From Streptomyces sp. NBC_00285 (GTDB lineage: Bacteria; Actinomycetota; Actinomycetes; Streptomycetales; Streptomycetaceae), in assembly GCF_036174265.1 (NCBI RefSeq), contig NZ_CP108055.1, positions 1,550,001 to 1,614,000 of the forward strand: DNA of 64,000 nt, written 5' to 3'. The number at the start of each line of letters is the position of its first letter. The first letter of the stretch is position 1. The notes beneath the pieces were generated by a model. It was not told where the DNA came from. It saw nothing but the letters and a program-made list of their open reading frames with translations, and did no database searches. Below are positions 54,381 to 61,979 of the stretch, piece after piece. Both the position numbers and the translations under genes were made by a program.

Positions 54381-54890
54381 ATGCCCAGCAGTGTGTTGGT
54401 CGCCTACGGAACGACGAACGGATCGACCGCGCAGATCGCCGAGGCCGTGGCCGAGGTCCTGCGCAAGGCGGGACTGACGGTCGATGTACTGCCCGCCCAG
54501 TCCGTGGCGAGCGTGGCCTCGTACGAGGCCGTGGTGGTCGGAGGCGGCGTGTACGCCGGACGCTGGCAGAAGCACGCCCGCCGCTTCGTCCGCCGCCACA
54601 GCCGCGCACTGGCCGGACGCCCGCTGTGGATGTTCAGCAGCGGCCCGCTCGACCCCTCGGCCTCGGAGCGGGACATCCCGCCCGTCCCCGGAGTGAAGCG
54701 GGCCGTCGTCCGGCTCGACGCCAGGGAACACGTCACCTTCGGCGGCCGCCTCGATGAGGGAGCGAAGGGATTCGTCGCCCGGCAGATCGTCTCCTCCGGC
54801 AAGGGCGGAGACTTCCGCGACTTCACGGCGATCGAGGCGTGGGCCACTCGGATCGGCAGCGAACTCGCGGGCGTGTCACAAGGGAGCTGA
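54381..54890 (+). CDS. Flavodoxin-domain protein
   Basis: This 169-residue protein has an N-terminal flavodoxin fold with the FMN phosphate loop AYGTTNGSTAQIAEAV at residues 9-24 and the GGGVYAGRW loop near residue 54, as in Flavodoxin_5 / HemG-like proteins. It may shuttle electrons or act as a quinone- or protoporphyrinogen-linked oxidoreductase; the substrate is unknown. GAGAGGAGG precedes the ATG. It is third in the run headed by site 2. Confidence 0.88.
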   Translation: MPSSVLVAYGTTNGSTAQIAEAVAEVLRKAGLTVDVLPAQSVASVASYEAVVVGGGVYAGRWQKHARRFVRRHSRALAGRPLWMFSSGPLDPSASERDIPPVPGVKRAVVRLDAREHVTFGGRLDEGAKGFVARQIVSSGKGGDFRDFTAIEAWATRIGSELAGVSQGS

Positions 54891-55374
54891 ACCATGCCGG
54901 CCTCTTCCCGCCCCGTCCGCCGTCCTGTCGGTGAGTGCGTGTGAGTGCGTCCCTGCGCCTGTGTTCGTCGGCTCCGCCGGGTCACCCGCAGCCGCTTCGT
55001 CGAGAGGCTGGGTCGGGACACCCTGTGACCGTGCGCGGGCACGGATCAGCGCGGTCAGGGTGGTCGCCGGTGCAGCCGAGGGCAGCGCCACGGTCGTCCG
55101 GCAGGGGGCGGCCACGGCGGTCGCGGTCTGCGTGTGGGCTCGTGGATCGGGGTGCGAACCGTGGCCCAACGCCGTCGGGCGGGCGCGTGGGAGTGGGGGT
55201 GGGCAGCGACGGGGCCGCTCTGGAGCCGTAGTGCTTGAGGGAGCGGTCCGCGCCGCCGGGATGCCGACCTGGCCTCAGCTCGTCCGACGGTCATATCGAG
55301 GCCCCCGGGCAGTACGGTGAAGACAGGGGAACCGGTCCGAGCCGCCCTGTCCGCTGTGTCGGTCGGAGGAAGTC
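54891..55374. other. Gap of 484 bp with a possible truncated gene start
   Basis: An ATG at 54894 with AAGGGAG upstream opens only 16 codons (MPASSRPVRRPVGECV) before a stop, as if a following gene had been truncated. The rest is GC-rich without convincing coding signal on either strand. A promoter for the histidine kinase at 55375 is expected near its 3' end, but no DevR-like box was found there. Confidence 0.4.
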
Positions 55375-57120
55375 ATGAGCGAGGATCGGCACGGCGGTAC
55401 CGAGGAGCAGGTGCCCAAGCTGCGGCTCGACGAGCTGCTGGACGAGCTACAGGTGCGCATCGACGCCGTACGGGGTACGCGGGACCGTCTGCACAGCCTG
55501 CTGGAGGCCGTTCTCTCCGTCGGGCGGGAGCTCGACCTGCCACAGGTGCTGCGCAGCATCGTCGAGGCCGCGGTGGTGCTGGTGGACGCCGAGTACGGGG
55601 CGCTGGGTGTGATCGGCGGTGACCAGAAGCTGTCCGAGTTCCTGACCGTCGGCATCGGCGAGGAGGGGCACTCGGAGATCGGGTCGCTGCCCAGCGGGCA
55701 CGGACTCCTCGGAGAGCTGATCCGGCACCCGGTACCACTGCGGCTGCCGGAGCTGTCGGAGCACCCGGCGTCGTACGGCTTCCCGGCCAACCATCCGCCG
55801 ATGCACTCCTTCCTCGGCGTACCGATCCGGGTGCGCGACGAGGTCTTCGGGAACCTCTACCTCACCGAGAAACGCAGCGCCAGGGAATTCGACGTGGAGG
55901 ACGAGTCCGTCCTGTCGACGCTGGCGGTCGCCGCCGGGGTGGCCATCGAGAACGCACGGCTGTACGAGGAGACCAGGCTGCGCGAACGCTGGCAGCGGGC
56001 CAGCGGCAAGGTCACCAGCATGCTCCTGACCGGTGCGCCGAGCCCGGACGTCCTGGAACTGATCGTCGACGAGGCCCGCAAGATCGTCTCCGCCGACATG
56101 GGACTGATCGCGGAACACGTACCGGGCGAGGAGACACTACGGCCGGCCCTGGCGGTCGGCCTGGGACGAGAGGAACGCAGCGGTCTGGTGCTGTCCGCGC
56201 GCGACGGTTTCGTCGGAGCGGCACTCGGCGCGGCCGAACCGGTGGTCAGCGCCGACATCGAGCGCGACGCGCGCACCGGCGAGGACGAAGCCCAGTGGGC
56301 CGGGCTCGGACCCGTGGTCGCGGTGCCGCTCGGTGCCGGCGGCAAGGCGCGGGGCGTGTTGTTGCTGGGGCGCGTACCGGCGGGTACGCCGTTCGGCGAC
56401 GTGGACACCGGGCCGCTGCTCGGGTTCGCCGACCAGGCGGCGCTCGCCCTGGAGCTGGCCGAACGGCGGCGGGACGCGGAACAGCTCACGCTGCTCAAGG
56501 ACCGTGACCGCATCGCCCGCGACCTCCATGACCTCGCCATCCAGCGGCTCTTCGCGGCCGGCATGACCCTGCAGAGCACCCAGCGCTTCATGGAGCACCC
56601 CGAAGGCATGGAGCGGCTGACACGGACCGTCGACGACCTCGACGACACCATCAAGATCATTCGTTCCACGATCTTCGGACTGCGCACCCACAGCGGGGGC
56701 AGGCGGGAGAGCGACGGCTTGCGCGGCCGGGTGGCCGAGGCGGTGAGAGCGTCGGTCACGTCTCTCGGATTCCCGCCCGCACTGCGCATCGAGGGGCTCG
56801 TCGAGACCGACGTCCCCGGCGACATCGCCGACCATGCGGTCGCGGTGCTCGGCGAGGCCCTCAGCAACGCGGCCCGGCACTCCGGAGCACAGGCGGTGGA
56901 CGTCCGACTTCAGTGTGCCAGGGGCGAGTTGACGCTCACGGTGACGGACGACGGCTGCGGGGTGCCGGACGGAGTCGAACGCAGCGGGCTGAAGAACATC
57001 AAGGAGCGGGCCGTCACCCTCGGCGGAGTTCTCGCACTCGGCGAACGGCCGGAGGGCGGCGGAACACGACTGGTGTGGCGGGTCCCCGTGCGTGCGGACG
57101 GTGCCGCGGACGAAAGCTGA
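55375..57120 (+). CDS. devS: DevS-like GAF-domain sensor histidine kinase
   Basis: This 581-residue soluble kinase has two GAF domains (about 55-195 and 220-365), a HisKA_3 dimerisation helix with the phospho-acceptor His in RDRIARDLHDLAIQRLFAAG (near residue 385) and an HATPase_c domain (about 470-570, GEALSNAARHSGAQ and VTDDGCGVPDG). The layout matches the DevS/DosT family, which senses O2, NO or CO through heme in the first GAF; heme binding here is inferred, not visible. It is convergent with the response regulator gene rather than in one operon. Confidence 0.92.
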   Translation: MSEDRHGGTEEQVPKLRLDELLDELQVRIDAVRGTRDRLHSLLEAVLSVGRELDLPQVLRSIVEAAVVLVDAEYGALGVIGGDQKLSEFLTVGIGEEGHSEIGSLPSGHGLLGELIRHPVPLRLPELSEHPASYGFPANHPPMHSFLGVPIRVRDEVFGNLYLTEKRSAREFDVEDESVLSTLAVAAGVAIENARLYEETRLRERWQRASGKVTSMLLTGAPSPDVLELIVDEARKIVSADMGLIAEHVPGEETLRPALAVGLGREERSGLVLSARDGFVGAALGAAEPVVSADIERDARTGEDEAQWAGLGPVVAVPLGAGGKARGVLLLGRVPAGTPFGDVDTGPLLGFADQAALALELAERRRDAEQLTLLKDRDRIARDLHDLAIQRLFAAGMTLQSTQRFMEHPEGMERLTRTVDDLDDTIKIIRSTIFGLRTHSGGRRESDGLRGRVAEAVRASVTSLGFPPALRIEGLVETDVPGDIADHAVAVLGEALSNAARHSGAQAVDVRLQCARGELTLTVTDDGCGVPDGVERSGLKNIKERAVTLGGVLALGERPEGGGTRLVWRVPVRADGAADES

Positions 57121-57152
57121 CCGCGGAAGGCCTCCGCTCCACCGGCCCGGAC

Positions 57153-57188
57153 GGCGAGGCGGGGCAGGGCGGCGAGGCGGGGCAGGGC
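57153..57188. repeat. 18-bp tandem repeat x 2
   Basis: GGCGAGGCGGGGCAGGGC occurs twice without a gap in the 72-bp space between the convergent kinase and response regulator genes. It may affect termination or simply reflect slippage. Confidence 0.7.
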
Positions 57189-57192
57189 GGAC

Positions 57193-57894
57193 TCATCGCG
57201 TCGGGCGGTCGGTGGCGGCGGGCTGTTCGAGATGGCTGGCCAGGACCGCCGCCTGGACGCGGCGCTGGACGCCGAGCTTGGCGAGCAGCCGGGAGATGTG
57301 GTTCTTCACCGTCTTCTCGGACAGGTAGAGCTTCTTGCCGATCTCACGGTTGGTGAGCCCGTCCCCGATCAGCGCGAGGATGTCCCTCTCGCGGGGTGAC
57401 AGGCCGGCGAGCTCGGGTGCGGGTGCCGGTCCCTCGGTGGGGTCCGCCCGCAGGGAGCGCATCAGGCGGGCGGTCGTCGCCGGATCCAGCATCGACTGCC
57501 CGGAAGCAACCGTGCGGACCGCCGCGACCAGGTCGGACCCCCTGATCTGTTTGAGCACATAGCCCGCCGCCCCGGCCATGATCGCGTCGAGCAGGGCCTC
57601 CTCCTCGTCGAAGGACGTCAGCATCAGACAGGCCAGCTCCGGCATGCGGCTGCGCAGCTCACGGCAGACACTGATCCCGTCACCGTCCGGCAGGCGTACG
57701 TCGAGGACGGCCACGTCCGGGCGCAGCGCCGGCCCGCGCACCAGCGCGTGCTCGACGCTGTCCGCATCGCCGACCACCGAGATGTCCGGCTCGGAGTCCA
57801 GCAGGTCGGTGAGGCCGCGTCGTACGACCTCGTGGTCGTCCAGCAGGAAGACCCGGATCGGGTTCTGCTGCGTGAAGGTACGTGCCTCGGCCAT
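57193..57894 (-). CDS. devR: DevR-like LuxR-family response regulator
   Basis: This 233-residue NarL/LuxR response regulator has a receiver domain (about 13-130, phospho-acceptor Asp in VAVLDVRLPD, Lys in GYVLKQI) and a LuxR helix-turn-helix (about 165-222, LSPRERDILALIGDGLTNRE and LSEKTVKNHISRLLAKLGV). It resembles DevR/DosR and its Streptomyces counterpart OsdR. The ATG at 57894 has GAGGGG upstream. A matching palindrome 90 bp upstream (site 3) suggests autoregulation. Confidence 0.92.
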   Translation of the reverse strand: MAEARTFTQQNPIRVFLLDDHEVVRRGLTDLLDSEPDISVVGDADSVEHALVRGPALRPDVAVLDVRLPDGDGISVCRELRSRMPELACLMLTSFDEEEALLDAIMAGAAGYVLKQIRGSDLVAAVRTVASGQSMLDPATTARLMRSLRADPTEGPAPAPELAGLSPRERDILALIGDGLTNREIGKKLYLSEKTVKNHISRLLAKLGVQRRVQAAVLASHLEQPAATDRPTR

Positions 57895-57983
57895 GACGAC
57901 CCCTCGTTCGCTGGTGGCCCAGGGACTACGGACCACATGCCGACTGTGATGGCGATGGTCACCCTTGTGAAGCGGATGCACCA

Positions 57984-57997
57984 GGGCCGACCGGCCC
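57984..57997. promoter_or_regulatory. DevR-like box (site 3) upstream of devR
   Basis: GGGCCGACCGGCCC keeps both GGGCC/GGCCC arms with a changed centre. It is 90 bp upstream of the devR start, the same spacing as sites 1 and 2. Confidence 0.65.
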
Positions 57998-58029
57998 AAC
58001 CGGGCGATGGCCCCCGGTTCGGCCGGCGG

Positions 58030-58704
58030 TCATTGCTCCGGGCGGCGCGTCGGGCCCGCGAGCTCGCACTCCACGTCCACCACACCTTCGACGGCCCGCA
58101 CCAGGCGTGCGGCCACGGGCACCAGGGAGGTGTCCCTGACACGCCCGGCAAGTGTGACGATCCCCTGCTTCACCTGCACGCGCACAGACGAGTACGACGC
58201 GGGGAACAGGTACGGCACGACTTCCCTGCGGACCTCCTCGGCGACCTCCTCGTCGTCCCGCAGGAACACCTTCAGCAGATCACCGCGGCTGACAACGCCT
58301 TCCAGCCTGCCTGAGTCGTCGACGACGGGGAGCCGTTTGACCTTGGCGTGCGCCATGGTGCGGGCGGCCTGCGCGAGCGTCGCGGTCGCGTGGACGGTCA
58401 GGGCCGGCGACGTCATCAGCTCCTCGGCGGTCACGGCGCCGGCCTTGGCGAGATCGGAGAAACGCCGCAGCTGTGTGTCACGGTCGGGGTCGGCGTCGCG
58501 GAACTCCTCCTTGTACAGCAGGTCGGCCTCGGAGACGACGCCGACCACCCGGCCCTTCCCCTCTCCTGGGCCCTCCAGAACGGGAAGGGCACTGACGTCC
58601 CACTGCTCCATCAGCTGCACGATCTCCTTGAAGTCGGCCCTGCGGCCGATGGAGGCGACAGGGTGGGTCATCACGTCGCTCACGATGTGCGGGGTGCCGT
58701 GCAC
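58030..58704 (-). CDS. CBS-pair and BON domain protein
   Basis: This 224-residue protein has two CBS motifs (about 8-65, VSDVMTHPVASIGRRADFKE; and 93-150, ELMTSPALTVHATATLAQA) that may bind adenine nucleotides, followed by a BON domain (about 155-217, VRVQVKQGIVTLAGRVRD) often associated with membranes. Related CBS proteins belong to the mycobacterial dormancy regulon. It starts 42 bp after the cyclic-nucleotide-binding gene and is probably co-transcribed with it. Confidence 0.92.
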   Translation of the reverse strand: MHGTPHIVSDVMTHPVASIGRRADFKEIVQLMEQWDVSALPVLEGPGEGKGRVVGVVSEADLLYKEEFRDADPDRDTQLRRFSDLAKAGAVTAEELMTSPALTVHATATLAQAARTMAHAKVKRLPVVDDSGRLEGVVSRGDLLKVFLRDDEEVAEEVRREVVPYLFPASYSSVRVQVKQGIVTLAGRVRDTSLVPVAARLVRAVEGVVDVECELAGPTRRPEQ

Positions 58705-58746
58705 GGTGACTCCTTGGTCGGTTCCGACGATTCCATCGTGGACGGG

Positions 58747-59223
58747 TCAGAGAGAGCTGCCGCTGCCGTAGGGCGCGTACACGTCCAGCAGGCGGGTCCT
58801 CGCCGACCGCAGTCGGCGGGCGACGACGTCTCCCACCCACTGGGTCACCGCCATTCCCAGTACGGGATCGGCCCGGCACATGGCCACTACCGCCTCGGCA
58901 TCGAACTCGTACGCGCGTACCGGGCTCGTCGTCTCGGCGCCCAGGCACCAGGCGTGCGGTCCGAACAACCAGGACCAGCCCACGAGTTCGTTGTGCCCGA
59001 GTGTCTCGATGACGGCTGCCCGGCGACCGGGCACGTGCATGTCGAGGGCGATCGTGCCGGTACGGATGATCCAGAACCGGTCGGCCCGCCCGCCCTCCTC
59101 GAAGAGGTGGGTGCCCTGCGGGAACGACACCTCGCGGGCGAGGCTCATCAGCCGCTCGCGGTGATCGGCGGGCAACGCCCGCAGCATGGTGGATGCAAAG
59201 GTGGATGTAGGGGAAGCGTTCAT
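58747..59223 (-). CDS. Cyclic nucleotide-binding domain protein without DNA-binding domain
   Basis: This 158-residue protein consists of a single cNMP-binding (CAP_ED) domain: LFEEGGRADRFWIIRTG, and the phosphate-binding region near ELVGWSWLFG. There is no C-terminal helix-turn-helix, so it is not a classical Crp/Fnr regulator and may sense a ligand for a partner protein. It is divergent from USP 3; site 4 lies in the shared 299-bp gap. Confidence 0.85.
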   Translation of the reverse strand: MNASPTSTFASTMLRALPADHRERLMSLAREVSFPQGTHLFEEGGRADRFWIIRTGTIALDMHVPGRRAAVIETLGHNELVGWSWLFGPHAWCLGAETTSPVRAYEFDAEAVVAMCRADPVLGMAVTQWVGDVVARRLRSARTRLLDVYAPYGSGSSL

Positions 59224-59408
59224 GGTCCTGCCTCTTCCTGGAGCGCGACCCTGCCGACTCCAATCTCTCCCCGTCTCCCCTCCTCCGCCATGGGCCACCC
59301 GGCCCCCAGACCGGGCCGCATGGCATCGGTCAGGGCGATCTGCATGGCCCGTTGCCCGTGCCGCGAGGTGCGGGAGGCCGCCGGGCCGTGCACGGCGGGA
59401 CAGCATCA

Positions 59409-59422
59409 GGGCCGAAGGGCCC
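59409..59422. promoter_or_regulatory. DevR-like box (site 4) between the cNMP-protein and USP 3 genes
   Basis: GGGCCGAAGGGCCC keeps the GGGCC/GGCCC arms. It ends 101 bp before the USP 3 start and is 186 bp from the divergent cNMP-binding gene, so it could serve both directions. Confidence 0.65.
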
Positions 59423-59522
59423 CTCACAAGGGCCTGCCCGGCCTCTGCGCCGCTGCTCGTCCCGGTACCAGGCTCGATGGAGGAAGAGAAACCCACGGGC
59501 AGCAACACTGGAGGTACTGATC

Positions 59523-60431
59523 ATGCTTCGACATGTCACCGCGGGGATCGACGGTTCTCCCGAAAGCCTGGCAGCCGTGCACTGGGCGGCCCGGGAAGCC
59601 ATACGCCGGGGCGCCGCGCTGTGCCTGGTGCATGCCTGGGAGTGGCATCCGCGTCCGGCTGCGCCCGTGCCCGCGGACATGTCCGAACGGGCCCGGGCCG
59701 AGGACCTGCCGGAACGGGCGGCGAACAGCATGCGCGCCGCGCACCCAGACCTGCAGGTCATCGGCCAGGCGCTGGCGGACTCGCCGGTCTCAGCCCTCCT
59801 CAAGGCGGCCGAGCAGGCCGAGCTGCTGGTCCTCGGCTCCCGTGGGCTCGGCGGCGTCGCGGGGTTCGTGATGGGGTCGGTGTCGCAGCGGGTCGTCGCC
59901 AGGGCACCCTGTCCCGTGGTGTTGGTGAGGGCGGGCGGGAGCACCGCCGACGAGCACTTCTCGGCACCGGACGGCATCTCCCCGGACGAGATACCCGGGA
60001 TCCCGTACCGCGATGTCGTCCTCGGTCTCGACACCGGCGGGCCCTGCGACGAACTGATCGAGTTCGCCTTCGACGCCGCCGGACGCCGGGGCTCCTCGCT
60101 GCGTGTGATCCACGCCTTCAGCCGTCCGCCGGACTTCGCCGTGGCGGACAGCCTCGTCCCGGTGAGCAGCCCGGAGCTGAGGGCGGAGCGGGAGCACGCC
60201 GTGGCCGCCGCACTGCGCCCCTGGTGCGAGAAGTTCCCCGAGGTCGCCGTCACGGAGAGCGTCGCCGAAGGACGTGCCGCCGGCAAGCTGATCGGCGCCT
60301 CGGCCGGCGCGGCCCTCCTCGTGATGGGACGCCGGATCCGCGAATCCCGTCTCGGCACCCACCTCGGCCCTGTCGCGCACGCGGCGCTGCATCACGCGCC
60401 CTGCCCCGTCGCCGTCGTCCCGCACGCCTGA
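59523..60431 (+). CDS. Tandem-domain universal stress protein (USP 3)
   Basis: This 302-residue protein has two UspA domains (about 1-140 and 152-300). The first has the ATP-binding signature (LGSRGLGGVAGFVMGSVS); the second is degenerate (MGRRIRESRLGTHLGPVAHA). GGAGGTACTG precedes the ATG at 59523. It is the most similar to USP 1 in its C-terminal domain. The PPDK remnant follows after 32 bp on the same strand. Confidence 0.94.
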   Translation: MLRHVTAGIDGSPESLAAVHWAAREAIRRGAALCLVHAWEWHPRPAAPVPADMSERARAEDLPERAANSMRAAHPDLQVIGQALADSPVSALLKAAEQAELLVLGSRGLGGVAGFVMGSVSQRVVARAPCPVVLVRAGGSTADEHFSAPDGISPDEIPGIPYRDVVLGLDTGGPCDELIEFAFDAAGRRGSSLRVIHAFSRPPDFAVADSLVPVSSPELRAEREHAVAAALRPWCEKFPEVAVTESVAEGRAAGKLIGASAGAALLVMGRRIRESRLGTHLGPVAHAALHHAPCPVAVVPHA

Positions 60432-60463
60432 ACAAGCCCGGAGGGTGAGAGACGACCCGGTAC

Positions 60464-60640
60464 GTGTACGCATTCGCCGAGGGCGGCCGTGACATGGCGG
60501 ACGTCCTCGGCGGCAAGGGGGCGAACCTCGCGGAGACGACCCGGCTGGGACTGCCCGTACCCCCTGGCTTCACCGTCACCACGCGCGCCCCGCCGGGAGT
60601 ACCTGGCCACCGGTGCGGAACCCCAGGAGCTGGGCGCCCA
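60464..60640 (+). pseudogene. ppdK: Pyruvate phosphate dikinase, N-terminal remnant
   Basis: The first 40 codons match the start of pyruvate phosphate dikinase closely ([20 protein letters not shown] then [12 protein letters not shown]). Near 60580 the frame shifts by one and resumes as [18 protein letters not shown], after which similarity ends. The remaining about 800 residues are absent. Intact PPDK would make phosphoenolpyruvate from pyruvate, ATP and phosphate, and its homologs occur in dormancy loci. A second unassigned protein-like piece (about 60685-60790, [20 protein letters not shown]) follows. Confidence 0.75.
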
Positions 60641-60787
60641 GGTCGCCCTTCGGTGCTGGAGCGCCGGATCGGCCACGAGCCGGGCGGCCGGGCATCCACA
60701 ACGCCGTACCGCTCGCCGAACCGGACCGCCTCGACCCGGCGTCGTACCGGCAGCTCGTCGATCACATGCGGTCCCTTGACGTCCCGT

Positions 60788-60843
60788 GTCGCCATGGCGG
60801 TGACCTGCCAGGACAGGTCCTGGCAGGTCACCGCCATGGCGAC
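60788..60843. repeat. 56-bp near-perfect palindrome
   Basis: Two 27-bp arms, starting GTCGCCATGGCGGTGACCTG on each strand, are separated by only AG (60815-60816). It lies between the PPDK remnant and the 3' end of the SPFH gene. It could extrude a cruciform, act as a very strong terminator for the SPFH gene, or be the scar of the rearrangement that removed PPDK. Confidence 0.85.
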
Positions 60844-60848
60844 GTTGA

Positions 60849-61706
60849 TCAGGCGGTCTTGGTCGCCCCGTTCAGTACCGGGGCGGGGTCGGTCCTGGTG
60901 TCGTCGAGGGACGGCGGCACGGTGGCCGTGACGGCTGCTGCCGTCTCCCGGGCGAGGAAGGAGCCGAGTTCGCCGATGGTGCTCATGAGGGGGGCGGGGA
61001 AGACGACTGTGGTGTTCTTGTCCACGCCGATCTCCACCAGGCTCTGGAGGTTGCGGAGTTGGAGTGCGAGCGGGTGGTTCATCATGATGTCCGAGGCGTC
61101 GCCGAGTGCCGCGGCGGCCAGTGATTCACCCTCGGCGTTGATGATTTTGGCGCGCTTCTCGCGCTCTGCCTCGGCCTGACGGGCCATCGCCCGCTTCATG
61201 CTGTCGGGGAGCTGGATGTCCTTGAGCTCCACCAGTGTGACCTCCACACCCCATTCGGCGGTCGTGACGTCGAGGATCTCGCGGATGCCGAGGTTGATGC
61301 GGTCGGTCTCCGAGAGTGTCTCGTCGAGGGTGTGCTGGCCGACGACCTTGCGCAGGGTGGTCTGGGCGATCTGGTTGATCGCCGTATGGACGTTCTCGAT
61401 CGCGATGACCGATTTCACCGCGTCCACGACCCGGAAGTAGGCGACCGCCGACACATCGACGCTCACGTTGTCCCGGGTGATGATGCCCTGGGACTGGATC
61501 GGCATCGTCACGATCCGCAGCGACACCCGGTGCAGGACTTCCACGACCGGGACGATGATCCGCAGCCCCGGTTCCCGTGATCCGACGAGTCGGCCGAACC
61601 TGAACAGCACTCCTTGTTCGTACTGCTTGACGATCTTGATCGCCATGGCGAGTACCACCAGGGCCAACAGGATCGCGATGACCAGAAGGAAGATCAGGAC
61701 TTTCAT
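60849..61706 (-). CDS. SPFH/band 7 family membrane protein (slipin)
   Basis: This 285-residue protein has one N-terminal membrane segment (about 3-22, [18 protein letters not shown]) and an SPFH/prohibitin domain ([14 protein letters not shown] to about residue 195, [20 protein letters not shown]). The C-terminal helix promotes oligomerisation in membrane microdomains. GAGGAG supports the ATG at 61706. It is convergent with the PPDK remnant and may be terminated by the 56-bp palindrome. It is often found in actinobacterial stress loci. Confidence 0.9.
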   Translation of the reverse strand: MKVLIFLLVIAILLALVVLAMAIKIVKQYEQGVLFRFGRLVGSREPGLRIIVPVVEVLHRVSLRIVTMPIQSQGIITRDNVSVDVSAVAYFRVVDAVKSVIAIENVHTAINQIAQTTLRKVVGQHTLDETLSETDRINLGIREILDVTTAEWGVEVTLVELKDIQLPDSMKRAMARQAEAEREKRAKIINAEGESLAAAALGDASDIMMNHPLALQLRNLQSLVEIGVDKNTTVVFPAPLMSTIGELGSFLARETAAAVTATVPPSLDDTRTDPAPVLNGATKTA

Positions 61707-61886
61707 GGTGCCGCTCCTCAGAATGAGGACCGCGTCGTTCCCGCGCGAGGCCCGGAGTACGTCGGCGGAGCAGGGGAAATTGGCCCGGGTCCGTCCGCAG
61801 GGTTCTCGGTGTGGTCCGGTGTGACCTTTCCGCGACGAGCCGCCCTGCCGTGTATCCAGCATCGCCCGGTGTCCCCGGCCACGGCA

Positions 61887-61902
61887 GGGGCCGAACGGCC
61901 CC
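61887..61902. promoter_or_regulatory. DevR-like box (site 5) upstream of the SPFH gene
   Basis: GGGGCCGAACGGCCCC matches the site 1 core except for the centre. It lies 181 bp upstream of the SPFH start, in the 273-bp gap downstream of the magnesium ATPase gene, a longer distance than the other four sites. Confidence 0.65.
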
Positions 61903-61979
61903 AACCTCCCGCCCCGGCGGTACGTCCGGGCGCCTGCGCCGACACCTCGACCGCTGCTGATGGGCGTGGTGACAGCGTG

